Assembly: GCF_034314085.1 (NCBI RefSeq)
Contig: NZ_JAVIWI010000001.1
Location: forward strand, 1,984,001-2,048,000
Source of the DNA: Undibacterium sp. 5I1
GTDB lineage: Bacteria; Pseudomonadota; Gammaproteobacteria; Burkholderiales; Burkholderiaceae_D
DNA length: 64,000 bases
Direction of reading: 5' to 3'
A program made the translations under genes and the position numbers. Positions within the stretch are counted from its first letter, which is position 1. Every line of letters starts with the position of its first letter. A model generated the notes under the pieces. That model saw only the letters and a list, made by a program, of their open reading frames with translations, did no database searches and had not been told where the DNA came from. Positions 1 to 9,098 of the stretch are shown one piece after another.

Positions 1-1
1 G

Positions 2-745
2 GATTGCGCATTTGTCCCGCAATGTGGACTGGCACCAGGATTTATCTCTATCGTCGCTAATGATGTCGCAAAACGTTTTGATAGTCTGCGTGATGTCAGC
101 ATGCGCGTCGGTGCTTTGCCGACCTTCCCGAATAACGCGTTGAAATACAATCTGACCTGGAGCACTGACGGTCTGATCAACGAATATTGCAATCCTTGCG
201 AAGCCATCGTTGACGGTCAGTTGCGCGAGACAGCAGCATTGGAAGAAATCGAACATTTCTCCTTGGATGGTATCGATTACGAAGCATTTAACACCTCCGG
301 CGGCTTAGGTACTTTATGCGAGAGTCTGCAAGGTAAAGTCCAAAATCTGAACTACAAAACCGTGCGTTACCCCGGTCATCGCGATATCGTCAAAATGTTG
401 ATCCGCGATTTGGAATTGGGCAAACTGGAACGTCGTCCAATCTTGAAAGACGTATTAGAAACCTCCATTCCAATGACCAAGCAAGACGTGGTATTGGTAT
501 TTGTCAGCGTAGTCGGTATGCGTGAAGGTCGTCTGGAACAAGAGTCCTACGCTAAGAAAATTTACGCTCAAGTCGTCAACGGACAATTGCTGTCAGCTAT
601 CCAGTTGACTACGGCATCCGGCATTTGCGCCATGGTGGATTTGGTTGTGACTGGCAAATTACCTAAGCATGGTCTGGTGCGTCAAGAGCAGGCAAATTTG
701 GCTGATTTCCTGGCGAATCGTTTCGGTCAGTATTACGCGGCATAA
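2..745 (+). CDS. Saccharopine / lysine 6-dehydrogenase family protein, 5' end outside window
   Basis: The reading frame is open from base 2 through an internal ATG at 101, so the gene starts before the window and only its C-terminal two thirds is seen. The visible part has the saccharopine dehydrogenase C-terminal fold signatures: PNNALKYNLTWS, EYCNPCEA, NTSGGLGTLCE and RYPGHRDI. This family makes 2-aminoadipate semialdehyde, either by oxidising lysine directly or by cleaving saccharopine. The next gene encodes the enzyme that oxidises that semialdehyde, so the pair forms a lysine degradation route. The NAD-binding N-terminus is missing here, and I cannot tell saccharopine dehydrogenase from lysine 6-dehydrogenase. 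Confidence 0.85.
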   Translation, partial: DCAFVPQCGLAPGFISIVANDVAKRFDSLRDVSMRVGALPTFPNNALKYNLTWSTDGLINEYCNPCEAIVDGQLRETAALEEIEHFSLDGIDYEAFNTSGGLGTLCESLQGKVQNLNYKTVRYPGHRDIVKMLIRDLELGKLERRPILKDVLETSIPMTKQDVVLVFVSVVGMREGRLEQESYAKKIYAQVVNGQLLSAIQLTTASGICAMVDLVVTGKLPKHGLVRQEQANLADFLANRFGQYYAA

Positions 746-955
746 GCTAAGTAACTAAATTCGGTAATTAACCAGATGAAGGTTCGTTAGCGATTACAAT
801 CTCTTCGCTCAGGGTGCGCATTGTTTTTCACTGCCCACCCTATTTATTTTTAAATTTTGTAGCAATATTTTTAAACCTCATTCGTCAAGGCGCATCCGCA
901 ACATATCTAACCCAGATACGCTGCCATAGCCAGACAAACCATTTTGGAGACCAAT

Positions 956-2467
956 ATGGACAACATGAATATCGCAACAGTGTTAAGTCAACTCGGTGTT
1001 AATCTCGCCGACTACCAAGGTCAGGATCTGTCTAGTGTTTCGCCAATCGATGGCGCTACTCTCGCCACTTTGCGAGCAGATAATTCAGACCAGGTGCATG
1101 CCAAAATCACTCGTGCGCAAGCAGCCTTTTTGCACTGGCGTAATGTGCCAGCGCCACGTCGTGGAGAGTTAGTCCGCTTGTTCGGTGAAGAACTACGCCA
1201 GCATAAAGAACAACTCGGTCTGGTAGTGACTTTAGAAGCCGGCAAAATTCTTCAAGAAGGTTTAGGCGAAGTACAAGAAATGATCGACATCTGCGACTTC
1301 GCAGTTGGTTTGTCGCGCCAGTTATATGGCCTAACTATTGCATCAGAACGTCCAGGCCATCGCATGATGGAAGTCTGGCATCCGCTTGGTGTCGTTGGTG
1401 TCATTTCTGCCTTCAACTTCCCGGTTGCAGTATGGGCATGGAACGCGGCATTAGCCTTCGTTTGCGGTAACAGCGTGACCTGGAAACCCTCAGAAAAAAC
1501 ACCTCTGACTGCAATCGCAACCCACGCTTTATTTATGAAAGCCGTCGCAAAATTTGGTAGCGACGCTCCGGAAGGCTTGGCAGAACTAATTATCGGTGAC
1601 CGTAGCACTGGCGCACAAATGGTGAACGACAAACGTGTTGCATTGGTGAGCGCAACTGGCAGCACACGTATGGGTCGTCAGGTAGCTGAAGCCTGCGCCA
1701 AACGTCTGACCCGTACCATCCTAGAGCTGGGTGGCAACAACGCCATGATCGTCGCTGAAAGCGCTGATCTGGAAATGGCAGTTCGCGGCATTACTTTCTC
1801 CGCCGTTGGCACTGCGGGACAGCGCTGCACTACCCTGCGTCGCCTGTTCGTACACAACAGCGTGTATGACGCCTTGATACCACGCTTGAAGAGAATTTAC
1901 GCAGATCTGCCAATCGGCAATCCGGGTAGCAACTCCACATTGATCGGACCACTGGTTGACAGCGCAGCATTTGATGCAATGCAAACGGCACTCGCAACGG
2001 CCAGTGCAGAACAAGGCAAAGTGTTTGGTGGCGAACGGGTGACAATTGAAGGATGCGAAAACGGTTTTTATGTGCGGCCTGCATTAGTAGAAATGCCAAC
2101 GCAAACTCTCAGCATGCATCATGAAACCTTCGCGCCAATTATGTACATCGTGCGCTATACCGATCTGCAACAAGCGATTGACTGGAACAACGAAGTACCG
2201 CAAGGTTTGTCGTCTTCTATATTCACCACTGACATGCGGGAAGCAGAACGCTTTATGTCTGACAGTGGCAGCGATTGCGGTATTGCCAACGTCAACATCG
2301 GTCCGTCAGGCGCAGAAATCGGCGGTGCATTTGGTGGTGAAAAAGAAACCGGCGGCGGTCGCGAATCTGGCTCCGACTCCTGGAAAGCGTATATGCGCAG
2401 ATCAACCAACACCATCAATTACAGTAATTCACTGCCATTGGCACAAGGTATTAGTTTCGATATCTGA
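956..2467 (+). CDS. amaB: Aminoadipate semialdehyde dehydrogenase (ALDH7 family)
   Basis: A 503-residue NAD-dependent aldehyde dehydrogenase, the usual size for ALDH7/antiquitin. The catalytic cysteine lies in GQRCTTLRR and the general-base glutamate in ILELGGNNA. The C-terminal FGGEKETGGGRESGSDSWK motif is characteristic of the ALDH7 (2-aminoadipate-6-semialdehyde) branch. The start is taken at ATG 956 because GGAGA stands five bases upstream; a TTG at 944 is in frame but lies on the wrong side of that site. Together with the preceding dehydrogenase it should convert lysine to 2-aminoadipate. The symbol amaB follows the Pseudomonas name and is by family inference. Confidence 0.9.
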   Translation: MDNMNIATVLSQLGVNLADYQGQDLSSVSPIDGATLATLRADNSDQVHAKITRAQAAFLHWRNVPAPRRGELVRLFGEELRQHKEQLGLVVTLEAGKILQEGLGEVQEMIDICDFAVGLSRQLYGLTIASERPGHRMMEVWHPLGVVGVISAFNFPVAVWAWNAALAFVCGNSVTWKPSEKTPLTAIATHALFMKAVAKFGSDAPEGLAELIIGDRSTGAQMVNDKRVALVSATGSTRMGRQVAEACAKRLTRTILELGGNNAMIVAESADLEMAVRGITFSAVGTAGQRCTTLRRLFVHNSVYDALIPRLKRIYADLPIGNPGSNSTLIGPLVDSAAFDAMQTALATASAEQGKVFGGERVTIEGCENGFYVRPALVEMPTQTLSMHHETFAPIMYIVRYTDLQQAIDWNNEVPQGLSSSIFTTDMREAERFMSDSGSDCGIANVNIGPSGAEIGGAFGGEKETGGGRESGSDSWKAYMRRSTNTINYSNSLPLAQGISFDI

Positions 2468-2487
2468 TCAATATTTACTTCTTTTTA

Positions 2488-2516
2488 AAACCGCCGCTTT
2501 GTTGGTGGTTTTTTTT
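2488..2516 (+). terminator. Rho-independent terminator after amaB
   Basis: Stem AAACCGCC / GGTGGTTT (8 bp with one G-T pair), loop of eight bases, then a run of T. It lies 20 bases after the amaB stop codon. Confidence 0.75.
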
Positions 2517-2705
2517 AACCGAGATTTTTCATCAGGATTTGCGCTGATGACGAATCTACTTTTCGAGGCAGTTTTGAAGCGAATTTAGTCTGATTTAGGT
2601 ACGCATAGCTAGCCATTAGCAACGAAGAGCATCAAAAAAAATGACGGGAAATGCGCCGTCAGTACTCAAATAGCAGCTTTGGTGCGCCTAATGAAAATCT
2701 CGGTT
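2517..2705. repeat. Inverted-repeat element, AACCGAGA family, copy 1
   Basis: The ends are AACCGAGATTTTTCA and its near-perfect inverse TGAAAATCTCGGTT, 189 bp end to end. Inside are two small hairpins, CATCAG-GATTTGCG-CTGATG and TGACGG-GAAATGCG-CCGTCA, with nearly the same loop. The same terminal sequence forms a hairpin at 39204-39248. It resembles a MITE or structured repeat; no transposase is present. Confidence 0.6.
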
Positions 2706-2812
2706 TAACATAAAAGATACATTCACCTACTCATCAATGAGTAAGCAGATTAAACTAATCTCTTAATGTATTACAACATTCAGCAGCAGAACAACTTCAT
2801 AGGTGATCTCCG

Positions 2813-3682
2813 ATGTCTATCAAGCAGTTGCTCTCTATTTTTACTCTGTTTTTATATTTGGCGGAACCTGCTTGCGTATCCGCACAGACGACTCAGATTA
2901 TTCGCTACCCTCGTCTCTCTGCACTATATGATCCCCAGGGTGAATATATTCTGGAGCTATTACGGCAAGCGATAAAACATAGCGGCCAGTCATATCAGCT
3001 GATAGCCAATGAAGATCCTATGCAGCAGGCGCGAGCAATTTATGAGATGACGACTGGCACTGGCGGGATAGATATCCTGTGGACAATGACAACCAATGAG
3101 CGCGAGACGCAATTAATTCCCATCCGAATCCCCATCGATAAAGGCTTGATTGGTTGGCGTATTCCGCTGGTGACAATGCAAAATAGTGATTTACTTCGTA
3201 ACGTAAAATCGATAAAAGATTTAAATGCATTTATCGCAGGACAAGAGCTTGACTGGCCAGACGTTGCAATTTTAAAAAATAACGGTTTGTTAGTGAATAC
3301 GTCTACTTCTTACGAGCCTTTATTTAATATGCTTAAAGCTGGGCGATTCGATTATTTTCCACGGTCAGTATTTGAAATTCAAAAAGAAGTCGAATCCCAT
3401 CCCAAGCATGGCCTTGCGATAGACAAAAATATCATCTTGCACTATCCGGCAGCGATGTATTTTTTTGTCACGCCACGTGAGCGTAAGATGGCAGAAGATC
3501 TTCAGAATGGTCTTGAAGAAATGATCAAAAATGGTAGCTTTGAAAAAATATTTCAAAAACATCTGCAAGTAACAATTAAGCAAGCCAACATTAAACAAAG
3601 AATCGTCATAGAGCTAACTAATCCTTTGCTCTCGACAGAAAAATTGCCGTTGAATAAACCTGAGCTTTGGTATCGTCCTTAA
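2813..3682 (+). CDS. Periplasmic substrate-binding-like protein (SBP family 3 type)
   Basis: 289 residues with a clear signal peptide (residues 1-24, cleavage after CVSA) and the sequence style of amino-acid-type periplasmic binding proteins, including a C-terminal LEEMIKNGSFEKIFQKH segment typical of SBP_bac_3 domains. No ABC permease or ATPase gene is near. A paralogue of the same length lies at 4041-4919 with shared blocks such as IDILWTMTT, IPIDKGLIGWRIP, LPLN.PELWY. AGGTGAT precedes the ATG. The ligand is unknown. Such transporter-less SBP paralogues may act as scavenging or sensory proteins; that is inference. Confidence 0.8.
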   Translation: MSIKQLLSIFTLFLYLAEPACVSAQTTQIIRYPRLSALYDPQGEYILELLRQAIKHSGQSYQLIANEDPMQQARAIYEMTTGTGGIDILWTMTTNERETQLIPIRIPIDKGLIGWRIPLVTMQNSDLLRNVKSIKDLNAFIAGQELDWPDVAILKNNGLLVNTSTSYEPLFNMLKAGRFDYFPRSVFEIQKEVESHPKHGLAIDKNIILHYPAAMYFFVTPRERKMAEDLQNGLEEMIKNGSFEKIFQKHLQVTIKQANIKQRIVIELTNPLLSTEKLPLNKPELWYRP

Positions 3683-3723
3683 ATTTTTAAACAGCCATTT
3701 GTCCCTTAATCTCTTTTTTTGAT

Positions 3724-4026
3724 ATGCCTAAGCCACCAAGAGAAAAAATCCGTAAGCTAGAAGATTTGCCCAATGTAGGTAAAGCCTGCGCGGGTGATTT
3801 ACGCTTGCTCGGTATAGAGCGACCAGAACAACTCAAGGGGCGAGATCCGTATGCCATGTATGATGAATTGTGCATTCTCACAAATGCGAGGCACGATCCC
3901 TGTGTGATCGACACCTTCATATCAGTAGTACGTTTTATGGAAGGCGCACCCGCTCTGCCTTGGTGGGATTACACAGAAGAACGAAAAGCGTATTTGGCCT
4001 ACAACGTGGCTTTAGCTCGTTTTTAA
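3724..4026 (+). CDS. Cdd1-like helix-hairpin-helix protein
   Basis: A 100-residue protein with the helix-hairpin-helix pattern LPNVGKACAGDLRLLGI near residue 17 and a C.LTNARHDPC segment, as in the Pathogenicity locus Cdd1 family (related to the TfoX C-terminal domain). HhH domains usually bind DNA non-specifically; the cellular role of this family is unknown. There is no clear Shine-Dalgarno site: the ATG follows a T run. It is flanked by the two SBP paralogues, so the arrangement looks like a duplication around it or an insertion between two copies. Confidence 0.75.
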   Translation: MPKPPREKIRKLEDLPNVGKACAGDLRLLGIERPEQLKGRDPYAMYDELCILTNARHDPCVIDTFISVVRFMEGAPALPWWDYTEERKAYLAYNVALARF

Positions 4027-4040
4027 CAAGTACCTAGTTC

Positions 4041-4919
4041 ATGTTAATCAAACGCTTACCCTACTCAATTTCTCTCGCCATCTGCCTGATCTGTCTGGCC
4101 AGCCAAGTGATCGCCATTGCTAAACCGACTGTACAAATTCGCTATCCAGCTTCGGTCGCAACCAACGATCCACACAATAAATATGTGCTTGAATTGCTCA
4201 GAACTGCATTAAAAAATTCTGATAATAATTATCGCCTAATACCCAGCATTGCAAAAATGCAGCAAGGTAGATCAATCTATGAAATGACGGCAGCGTCTGG
4301 CCTGATTGATATTTTATGGACCATGACGACGGACGAGCGTGAGGCGCAATTAATACCGGTAAGAATCCCCATCGACAAAGGTCTGATCGGGTGGAGAATT
4401 CCGATCGTAACGAGAGAAAATAGCGATATTTTTAAAGAGATTAAATCGATCAAAGCATTGGCCGCTTTGTCCGCAGGTCAGGAGCAAGATTGGCCAGATG
4501 TCGGCATCCTGAAAAGTAATGGCTTGCCGGTAGAAGTTTCTACGACCTACGAACCACTTTTTTCTATGTTGGAGGCGGGAAGATTCATGTATTTTCCTCG
4601 CTCGATTGTTGAAGTAGAGAATGAATATAAAGCGCATCCCGAGCAGAACCTGCATATTGATACGCATATCGCATTACATTATCAATCAGCCTATTACTTT
4701 TTTGTCAGTCCCCGTAATCCCAAGCTGGCTGAAGATATACAACAAGGTTTAGAGGAAATGATAAAAACCGGTGAGTTTGAAAAAATTTTTTTGAAGTACC
4801 ACCAAGCCACAATTAAAAATATCAATCTTAAAAACAGAACCATCATCAAACTAAAAAATCCTCTTATCAGCCCAAATAAACTACCGCTGAATCGGCCAGA
4901 ACTCTGGTACATACCGTAA
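4041..4919 (+). CDS. Periplasmic substrate-binding-like protein, paralogue of the gene at 2813
   Basis: 292 residues, signal peptide at the N-terminus (hydrophobic SLAICLICLASQVIAIA) followed by the same domain as the gene at 2813: IRYPAS...NDPHNKYVLELL, GLIDILWTMTTDEREAQLIPVRIPIDKG, then a C-terminal KNPLISPNKLPLNRPELWY. Both proteins keep the FPRS segment and the final PELWY. The start codon ATG 4041 has only a weak ribosome site. Ligand unknown; no transporter components nearby. Confidence 0.8.
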   Translation: MLIKRLPYSISLAICLICLASQVIAIAKPTVQIRYPASVATNDPHNKYVLELLRTALKNSDNNYRLIPSIAKMQQGRSIYEMTAASGLIDILWTMTTDEREAQLIPVRIPIDKGLIGWRIPIVTRENSDIFKEIKSIKALAALSAGQEQDWPDVGILKSNGLPVEVSTTYEPLFSMLEAGRFMYFPRSIVEVENEYKAHPEQNLHIDTHIALHYQSAYYFFVSPRNPKLAEDIQQGLEEMIKTGEFEKIFLKYHQATIKNINLKNRTIIKLKNPLISPNKLPLNRPELWYIP

Positions 4920-5045
4920 AGATGTTGATTTATTGCCTTTGATTTGCCGTATTTGACAGCCGTAGATGACATCCATATGCAACGAGGATCGCGCTGATAT
5001 TGTCTTAAATTAATTCCGGTTTAAATAATTTTTTAATAAAACACG

Positions 5046-5267
5046 ATGAACAACACAGTACAAAAAATCAGCTTAGATGGCATTACCCTGGAATCAATTC
5101 TGACCAAACTGGTAGAACAATATGGCTGGGAAGGCTTGGCACAACAGCTCAGCATTCGCTGCTTTGAGCTTGATCCCAGCATTAAATCCAGCCTCAAATT
5201 TTTGCGTAAAACACCTTGGGCAAGAGAAAAACTAGAACAGATTTACTTGCAATCGGGAAACAACTAA
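5046..5267 (+). CDS. VF530 family protein (DUF2132)
   Basis: 73 residues. The segments [44 protein letters not shown] and the acidic C-terminal helix are the signature of the VF530/DUF2132 family, whose Vibrio fischeri member has a DNA-binding-like fold known from structure. Function is unknown. It stands alone, upstream of the isc promoter region. Confidence 0.85.
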   Translation: MNNTVQKISLDGITLESILTKLVEQYGWEGLAQQLSIRCFELDPSIKSSLKFLRKTPWAREKLEQIYLQSGNN

Positions 5268-5396
5268 CAAGCAAAAAAATTTATAAAGTAGAGCCGGTAA
5301 GAAATAATCAAATCGGCTGCCGGCAAAGGCATACCCAGTCTCAGTTTTAGATAAAATCCCAGAACCCGCATGTGCGTCAATTCCTAATTTAAGCCT

Positions 5397-5421
5397 ATAC
5401 CTGACAAATTCACTCAAGTTT
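5397..5421 (+). promoter_or_regulatory. IscR type 1 box, upstream copy
   Basis: ATACCTGACAAATTCACTC followed by AAGTTT fits the type 1 IscR consensus ATASYYGACTRRWWYAGTCRRNTAT except at three positions. It covers the -35 element. Confidence 0.7.
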
Positions 5422-5429
5422 GCTATACT
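5401..5429 (+). promoter_or_regulatory. Sigma-70 promoter of the isc operon
   Basis: CTGACA at 5401-5406, 17-base spacer, TATACT at 5424-5429, about 95 bases before iscR. Both hexamers are one base from consensus. The two IscR boxes overlap the -35 and -10 elements, which fits repression by holo-IscR. Confidence 0.75.
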
Positions 5430-5449
5430 TGAGTCAATCGCTCAAGCTT
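5425..5449 (+). promoter_or_regulatory. IscR type 1 box, downstream copy
   Basis: ATACTTGAGTCAATCGCTC followed by AAGCTT is a second, weaker match to the type 1 IscR consensus, exactly 28 bases after the first. It covers the -10 element and probable transcription start. Confidence 0.6.
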
Positions 5450-5526
5450 TACCTCATCACTGTTTGAGCTAATTAGTGATTTTTCACTAAAACAGCAATC
5501 GAATTTTCGCCTGGAGCAAACCACTC

Positions 5527-6015
5527 ATGCGCCTGACCACCAAAGGCCGTTTCGCTGTGACAGCAATGATCGATCTGGCTTTGCGCCAAGATAAAGGTCC
5601 TGTCACCTTAGCTGGCATTAGCCAGAGGCAAGATATTTCTCTTTCCTATCTGGAACAGTTATTCGGTAAATTGCGTCGCCATGAAATCGTCGAATCCGTA
5701 CGCGGTCCAGGTGGCGGCTATACGCTGGCGCGCAAAGCACAAAAAATCACCGTCGCCGACATTATTATCGCTGTCGATGAAGCCTTGGATGCGACCCAAT
5801 GCGGCGGCAAAGGTAATTGCCATGGCAGTGAACAGAGTAATGGCATCCATTGCATGACCCACGAATTGTGGGCAACACTGAATGTAAAAATGGTGGATTA
5901 TCTTGATTCTGTCTCACTACAAGATCTGGTTAATCAACAGCAACAAAGAAACGCAGAAAAACCGGTGGTTGTCGTTCAGCATAAAACTGTTCACGTCCAA
6001 CCGGCCAATGTATAG
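5527..6015 (+). CDS. iscR: Fe-S cluster regulator IscR
   Basis: 162-residue Rrf2-family repressor. The N-terminal winged helix starts MRLTTKGRFAVTAMIDLAL and the [2Fe-2S] ligands are Cys92, Cys98 and Cys109 with His112 in QCGGKGNCHG...HCMTHELW. In E. coli the third cysteine is at 104, so this protein has a five-residue insertion in the cluster loop. It is the first gene of the isc operon and sits directly under a promoter with two IscR boxes, so autorepression is expected. GGAG precedes the ATG by about 11 bases. Confidence 0.96.
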   Translation: MRLTTKGRFAVTAMIDLALRQDKGPVTLAGISQRQDISLSYLEQLFGKLRRHEIVESVRGPGGGYTLARKAQKITVADIIIAVDEALDATQCGGKGNCHGSEQSNGIHCMTHELWATLNVKMVDYLDSVSLQDLVNQQQQRNAEKPVVVVQHKTVHVQPANV

Positions 6016-6050
6016 AGCCGTGATCCATTATATAGAGCCCTGATCCATTA
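6011..6050. repeat. Tandem 20-bp direct repeat between iscR and iscS
   Basis: TATAGAGCCGTGATCCATTA is followed at once by the same 20 bases with one change (G to C at position 10). The iscR stop codon lies in the first copy. Confidence 0.8.
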
Positions 6051-6103
6051 TTGATCTACGAACATATCGTCTATTGAACCCGCAGTAATTTTGGAGTATC
6101 ACA

Positions 6104-7357
6104 ATGAACGCCCCGCTGGAAAAAAGCTTGATCGACACCATACTGGCACCGCACTTCCCTATTTACATGGACTACTCGGCGACAACGCCAGTCGACCCGC
6201 GTGTTGCAGATAAAATGATTCCTTACTTGCGTGCGCAGTTCGGCAATCCGGCATCACGCAGCCATATGTACGGCTGGGATGCAGAGAAAGCCGTTGAAGA
6301 GGCGCGTGGCCATGTGGCAGCCTTGGTCAACGCAGACCCACGTGAAATCGTCTGGACTTCGGGTGCGACGGAAAGTATCAACCTCGCATTAAAAGGTGCA
6401 GCACAGTTTTATAAAACCAAAGGCAAGCACATTATCACGATCAAAACCGAGCACAAGGCAACCTTGGATACCGTGCGTGAATTAGAGCGCCAGGGCTTTG
6501 AAGCGACCTATTTGCAACCACAAGAAAATGGTTTGATCACGATTGAGCAACTGCAAGAAGCGCTTCGTCCGGACACGATTTTGGTCTCTGTTATGTATGT
6601 CAACAATGAGATCGGCGTGATTCAACCGATTGATGCTATCGGCGAACTATGCCGCTCTAAAGGTATCATTTTCCACTGCGACGCGGCACAAGCCACAGGC
6701 AAAATCGAAATTGACCTGGAAAAAACTAAAGTCGATCTGATGAGTTTCAGTGCGCACAAAACCTACGGTCCAAAAGGGATTGGTGCTTTGTATGTACGTC
6801 GCAAACCACGCGTCCGCATTGAAGCGCAAATCCATGGCGGCGGTCACGAACGTGGCATGCGCTCTGGCACCTTGGCAACACACCAGATCGCTGGTATGGG
6901 CGAAGCCTTCCGTATCGCGAAAGAAGAAATGGAAAGCGAACTGACACGCATCCGTTTCCTGCGCGATCGTCTGGCAAATGGCTTGAAAGATATTGAAGAA
7001 ACTTACGTCAACGGCGATATGGATCATCGTGTTCCGCACAACCTGAACGTCAGCTTCAATTATGTCGAAGGCGAATCGCTGATCATGGCAATTAAAGAGA
7101 TCGCGGTGTCATCCGGCTCGGCTTGTACCTCCGCCAGTCTGGAGCCGTCATACGTATTACGCGCCCTAGGTCGTAGCGACGAACTCGCACACAGTTCAAT
7201 CCGCTTTACGATTGGTCGCTTTACGACAGAAGAAGATATTGATTTTACGATCAACCTGATCAAAACCAAAGTGGCCAAACTGCGCGAGCTGTCACCATTG
7301 TGGGATATGTACAAGGACGGAATAGACATCAGCTCTATTCAGTGGGCTGCCCACTAA
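6104..7357 (+). CDS. iscS: Cysteine desulfurase IscS
   Basis: 417 residues, 13 more than the E. coli enzyme because of an N-terminal extension before [13 protein letters not shown]. The PLP-binding lysine is Lys219 in [12 protein letters not shown] and the mobile-loop catalytic cysteine lies in [13 protein letters not shown]. It removes sulfur from cysteine and passes it to IscU for cluster assembly and also to tRNA thiolation and cofactor pathways. GGAGTATCACA precedes the ATG. Second gene of the isc operon. Confidence 0.97.
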   Translation: MNAPLEKSLIDTILAPHFPIYMDYSATTPVDPRVADKMIPYLRAQFGNPASRSHMYGWDAEKAVEEARGHVAALVNADPREIVWTSGATESINLALKGAAQFYKTKGKHIITIKTEHKATLDTVRELERQGFEATYLQPQENGLITIEQLQEALRPDTILVSVMYVNNEIGVIQPIDAIGELCRSKGIIFHCDAAQATGKIEIDLEKTKVDLMSFSAHKTYGPKGIGALYVRRKPRVRIEAQIHGGGHERGMRSGTLATHQIAGMGEAFRIAKEEMESELTRIRFLRDRLANGLKDIEETYVNGDMDHRVPHNLNVSFNYVEGESLIMAIKEIAVSSGSACTSASLEPSYVLRALGRSDELAHSSIRFTIGRFTTEEDIDFTINLIKTKVAKLRELSPLWDMYKDGIDISSIQWAAH

Positions 7358-7387
7358 TTCCGCAGCGAACCTACTAGGAGTATCAAA

Positions 7388-7783
7388 ATGGCATATTCAG
7401 AAAAAGTATTGGATCACTACGAGAATCCACGTAACGTCGGTGCGTTTGACAAAGGTGACGATACTATCGGCACCGGCATGGTCGGTGCGCCAGCATGCGG
7501 CGACGTGATGAAGTTGCAAATCAAGGTTGGTGCAGATGGCATCATTCAAGACGCCAAGTTCAAAACTTATGGCTGCGGCTCAGCGATTGCATCATCCTCG
7601 CTGGTAACTGAATGGGTCAAAGGCAAAACTTTGGATCAGGCTCTGGATATCAAAAATACCCATATCGCCGAAGAGTTGGCGCTGCCTCCAGTCAAAATCC
7701 ACTGCTCGATTCTGGCAGAAGATGCGATCAAGGCCGCTGTATTAGATTACAAAACTAAGCACGCAACTGAACAAAGCGCCTAG
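7388..7783 (+). CDS. iscU: Fe-S cluster scaffold IscU
   Basis: 131 residues. The three cluster-ligand cysteines are Cys37 (GAPACGD), Cys63 (YGCGSA) and Cys106 (KIHCSIL), and the LPPVK motif at 99-103 is the recognition site for the chaperone HscA. AGGAG lies nine bases before the ATG. Third gene of the operon, 30 bases after iscS. Confidence 0.97.
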   Translation: MAYSEKVLDHYENPRNVGAFDKGDDTIGTGMVGAPACGDVMKLQIKVGADGIIQDAKFKTYGCGSAIASSSLVTEWVKGKTLDQALDIKNTHIAEELALPPVKIHCSILAEDAIKAAVLDYKTKHATEQSA

Positions 7784-7822
7784 TTTTCAGGCGTCGGTAC
7801 ATTTGATTCAACAGGAACCAAG

Positions 7823-8146
7823 ATGGCAATCACATTGACAGAAAAAGCGGCTAAGCATGTCAGCCGTTACATGGAACGCCGTGGTAAAGGCATAGGCCTA
7901 CGCTTTGGGGTGCGCACGACTGGCTGCTCGGGCATGGCCTACAAGCTGGAGTATGTGGACGAGATCGGCAGTGATGATCAGGTATTCGAGTCACATGGTG
8001 TCAGAGTGTTTGTCGATCCAAAAAGCTTGCCTTATATCGACGGCACCGAGCTGGATTTTGCCCGTGAAGGTCTGAACGAAGGCTTTAAATTCCGCAATCC
8101 CAACATGAAAGACGAATGTGGTTGCGGCGAAAGCTTCCGTATTTAA
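7823..8146 (+). CDS. iscA: A-type Fe-S carrier IscA
   Basis: 107 residues with the three invariant cysteines of A-type carriers: Cys35 in [10 protein letters not shown], and Cys99 and Cys101 in the C-terminal CGCGESF. It carries iron or assembled clusters to target enzymes. It is preceded by AGGAACC and lies 39 bases after iscU. A short AT-rich direct repeat (ATATTTAA units) follows its stop codon. Confidence 0.96.
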   Translation: MAITLTEKAAKHVSRYMERRGKGIGLRFGVRTTGCSGMAYKLEYVDEIGSDDQVFESHGVRVFVDPKSLPYIDGTELDFAREGLNEGFKFRNPNMKDECGCGESFRI

Positions 8147-8204
8147 ATATTTAAATATTTAAAGCAGACCTCTAAGATTTAACATCAGAAAGTAATTACA
8201 GCGG

Positions 8205-8708
8205 ATGCAAAATCATTTCGATCTGTTCCAGTTGCCACAGCAATTTACACTGGATCAGTCCCAGCTTGACGCGGCTTACCGTGAAGTACAATCCAAAGTG
8301 CATCCTGATAAATTTGTGCAAGCCAGCGATGCAGAAAAACGTGTCGCTATGCAGTGGGCGACCCGTGCCAATGAGGCTTACCAGACGCTAAAAAAACCGC
8401 TGAAACGGGCAACTTATTTGTGCGAGTTACATGGTGTGGATTTGCAGACAGAGTCCAATACAGCTATGCCGGCAACATTTTTAATGCAACAAATGGAATG
8501 GCGTGAAGCATTTGATGATGCAAGACAATCTGATGATCAACCGGCATTGAGCGCATTAGAAAGTGAACTCAGTGCAGCACTGAAAGCGCAACTAGCAGAG
8601 GTCGGGCAAGTGCTAGATCAACAGAACTTCGCCCAGGCAGCACAATTGATACGTGCTTGCATGTTTTTGGAAAAATTTCGAGCCGATATTGCCGCTGCTG
8701 AAGATTAA
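8205..8708 (+). CDS. hscB: Co-chaperone HscB
   Basis: 167-residue J-type co-chaperone. The J domain occupies about residues 4-75 with HPD at 33-35 (KVHPDKF); the C-terminal three-helix part binds IscU and stimulates HscA. Length matches the family (171 in E. coli). The ribosome site is weak. A rho-independent terminator follows 60 bases after the stop codon, which is unusual inside this operon. Confidence 0.95.
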   Translation: MQNHFDLFQLPQQFTLDQSQLDAAYREVQSKVHPDKFVQASDAEKRVAMQWATRANEAYQTLKKPLKRATYLCELHGVDLQTESNTAMPATFLMQQMEWREAFDDARQSDDQPALSALESELSAALKAQLAEVGQVLDQQNFAQAAQLIRACMFLEKFRADIAAAED

Positions 8709-8766
8709 AAAATTGGATTGAGGATCGATTGAATTTTGGCATAGCAGATTCAGTGTCACAAAAATC

Positions 8767-8792
8767 AGGTGAGTATGGATCACCTTTTTTTT
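8767..8792 (+). terminator. Rho-independent terminator between hscB and hscA
   Basis: Stem AGGTGA / TCACCT with a seven-base loop, followed by eight T. A six-pair stem may give only partial termination, which would lower hscA-fdx-iscX relative to iscRSUA-hscB. Confidence 0.7.
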
Positions 8793-8824
8793 CGATTACA
8801 GTCAATTTTTTCCTTGGGACAAAA

Positions 8825-8910
8825 AATATACTGGCAGTAAGTATGTTTTAATAGCCCAATGAATGATTGGACAATCTGGCGTTTTTGATAAAATTATTAG
8901 GGAGTGTATT
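8825..8910 (+). repeat. 85-bp dispersed element, copy 1
   Basis: Left end AATATACTGG, internal hairpin CCCAAT-GAATG-ATTGGAC, right end TTATTAGGGAGTGTATT. Same architecture and length as the copies at 43460 and 55412; the ends are slightly degraded. Confidence 0.7.
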
Positions 8911-9098
8911 GATCTAGAGACGATCGTCGTCGCCATCAAGTACAACCGCAATTCACCGAATGAATGCAGCACAATCGGCAATCATGACCTAACAATGCGG
9001 TATCGTTGACGTCATTGTTTACCTCGTTAGCCCTAAGAGTTAGCTCCAAAAACGAGCCTTCTGCAAAACAAAGTAGCGGCAAGGCAAAACAGGCAAAG

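Larger units (their letters stand above)
2468..2812. other. Intergenic region: terminator plus a 189-bp inverted-repeat element
   Basis: After amaB come a terminator (2488-2516) and an element bounded by inverted AACCGAGA arms (2517-2705). The remaining 100 bases up to the next gene hold no feature I can name, apart from GGTGAT just before the start at 2813. Confidence 0.6.
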
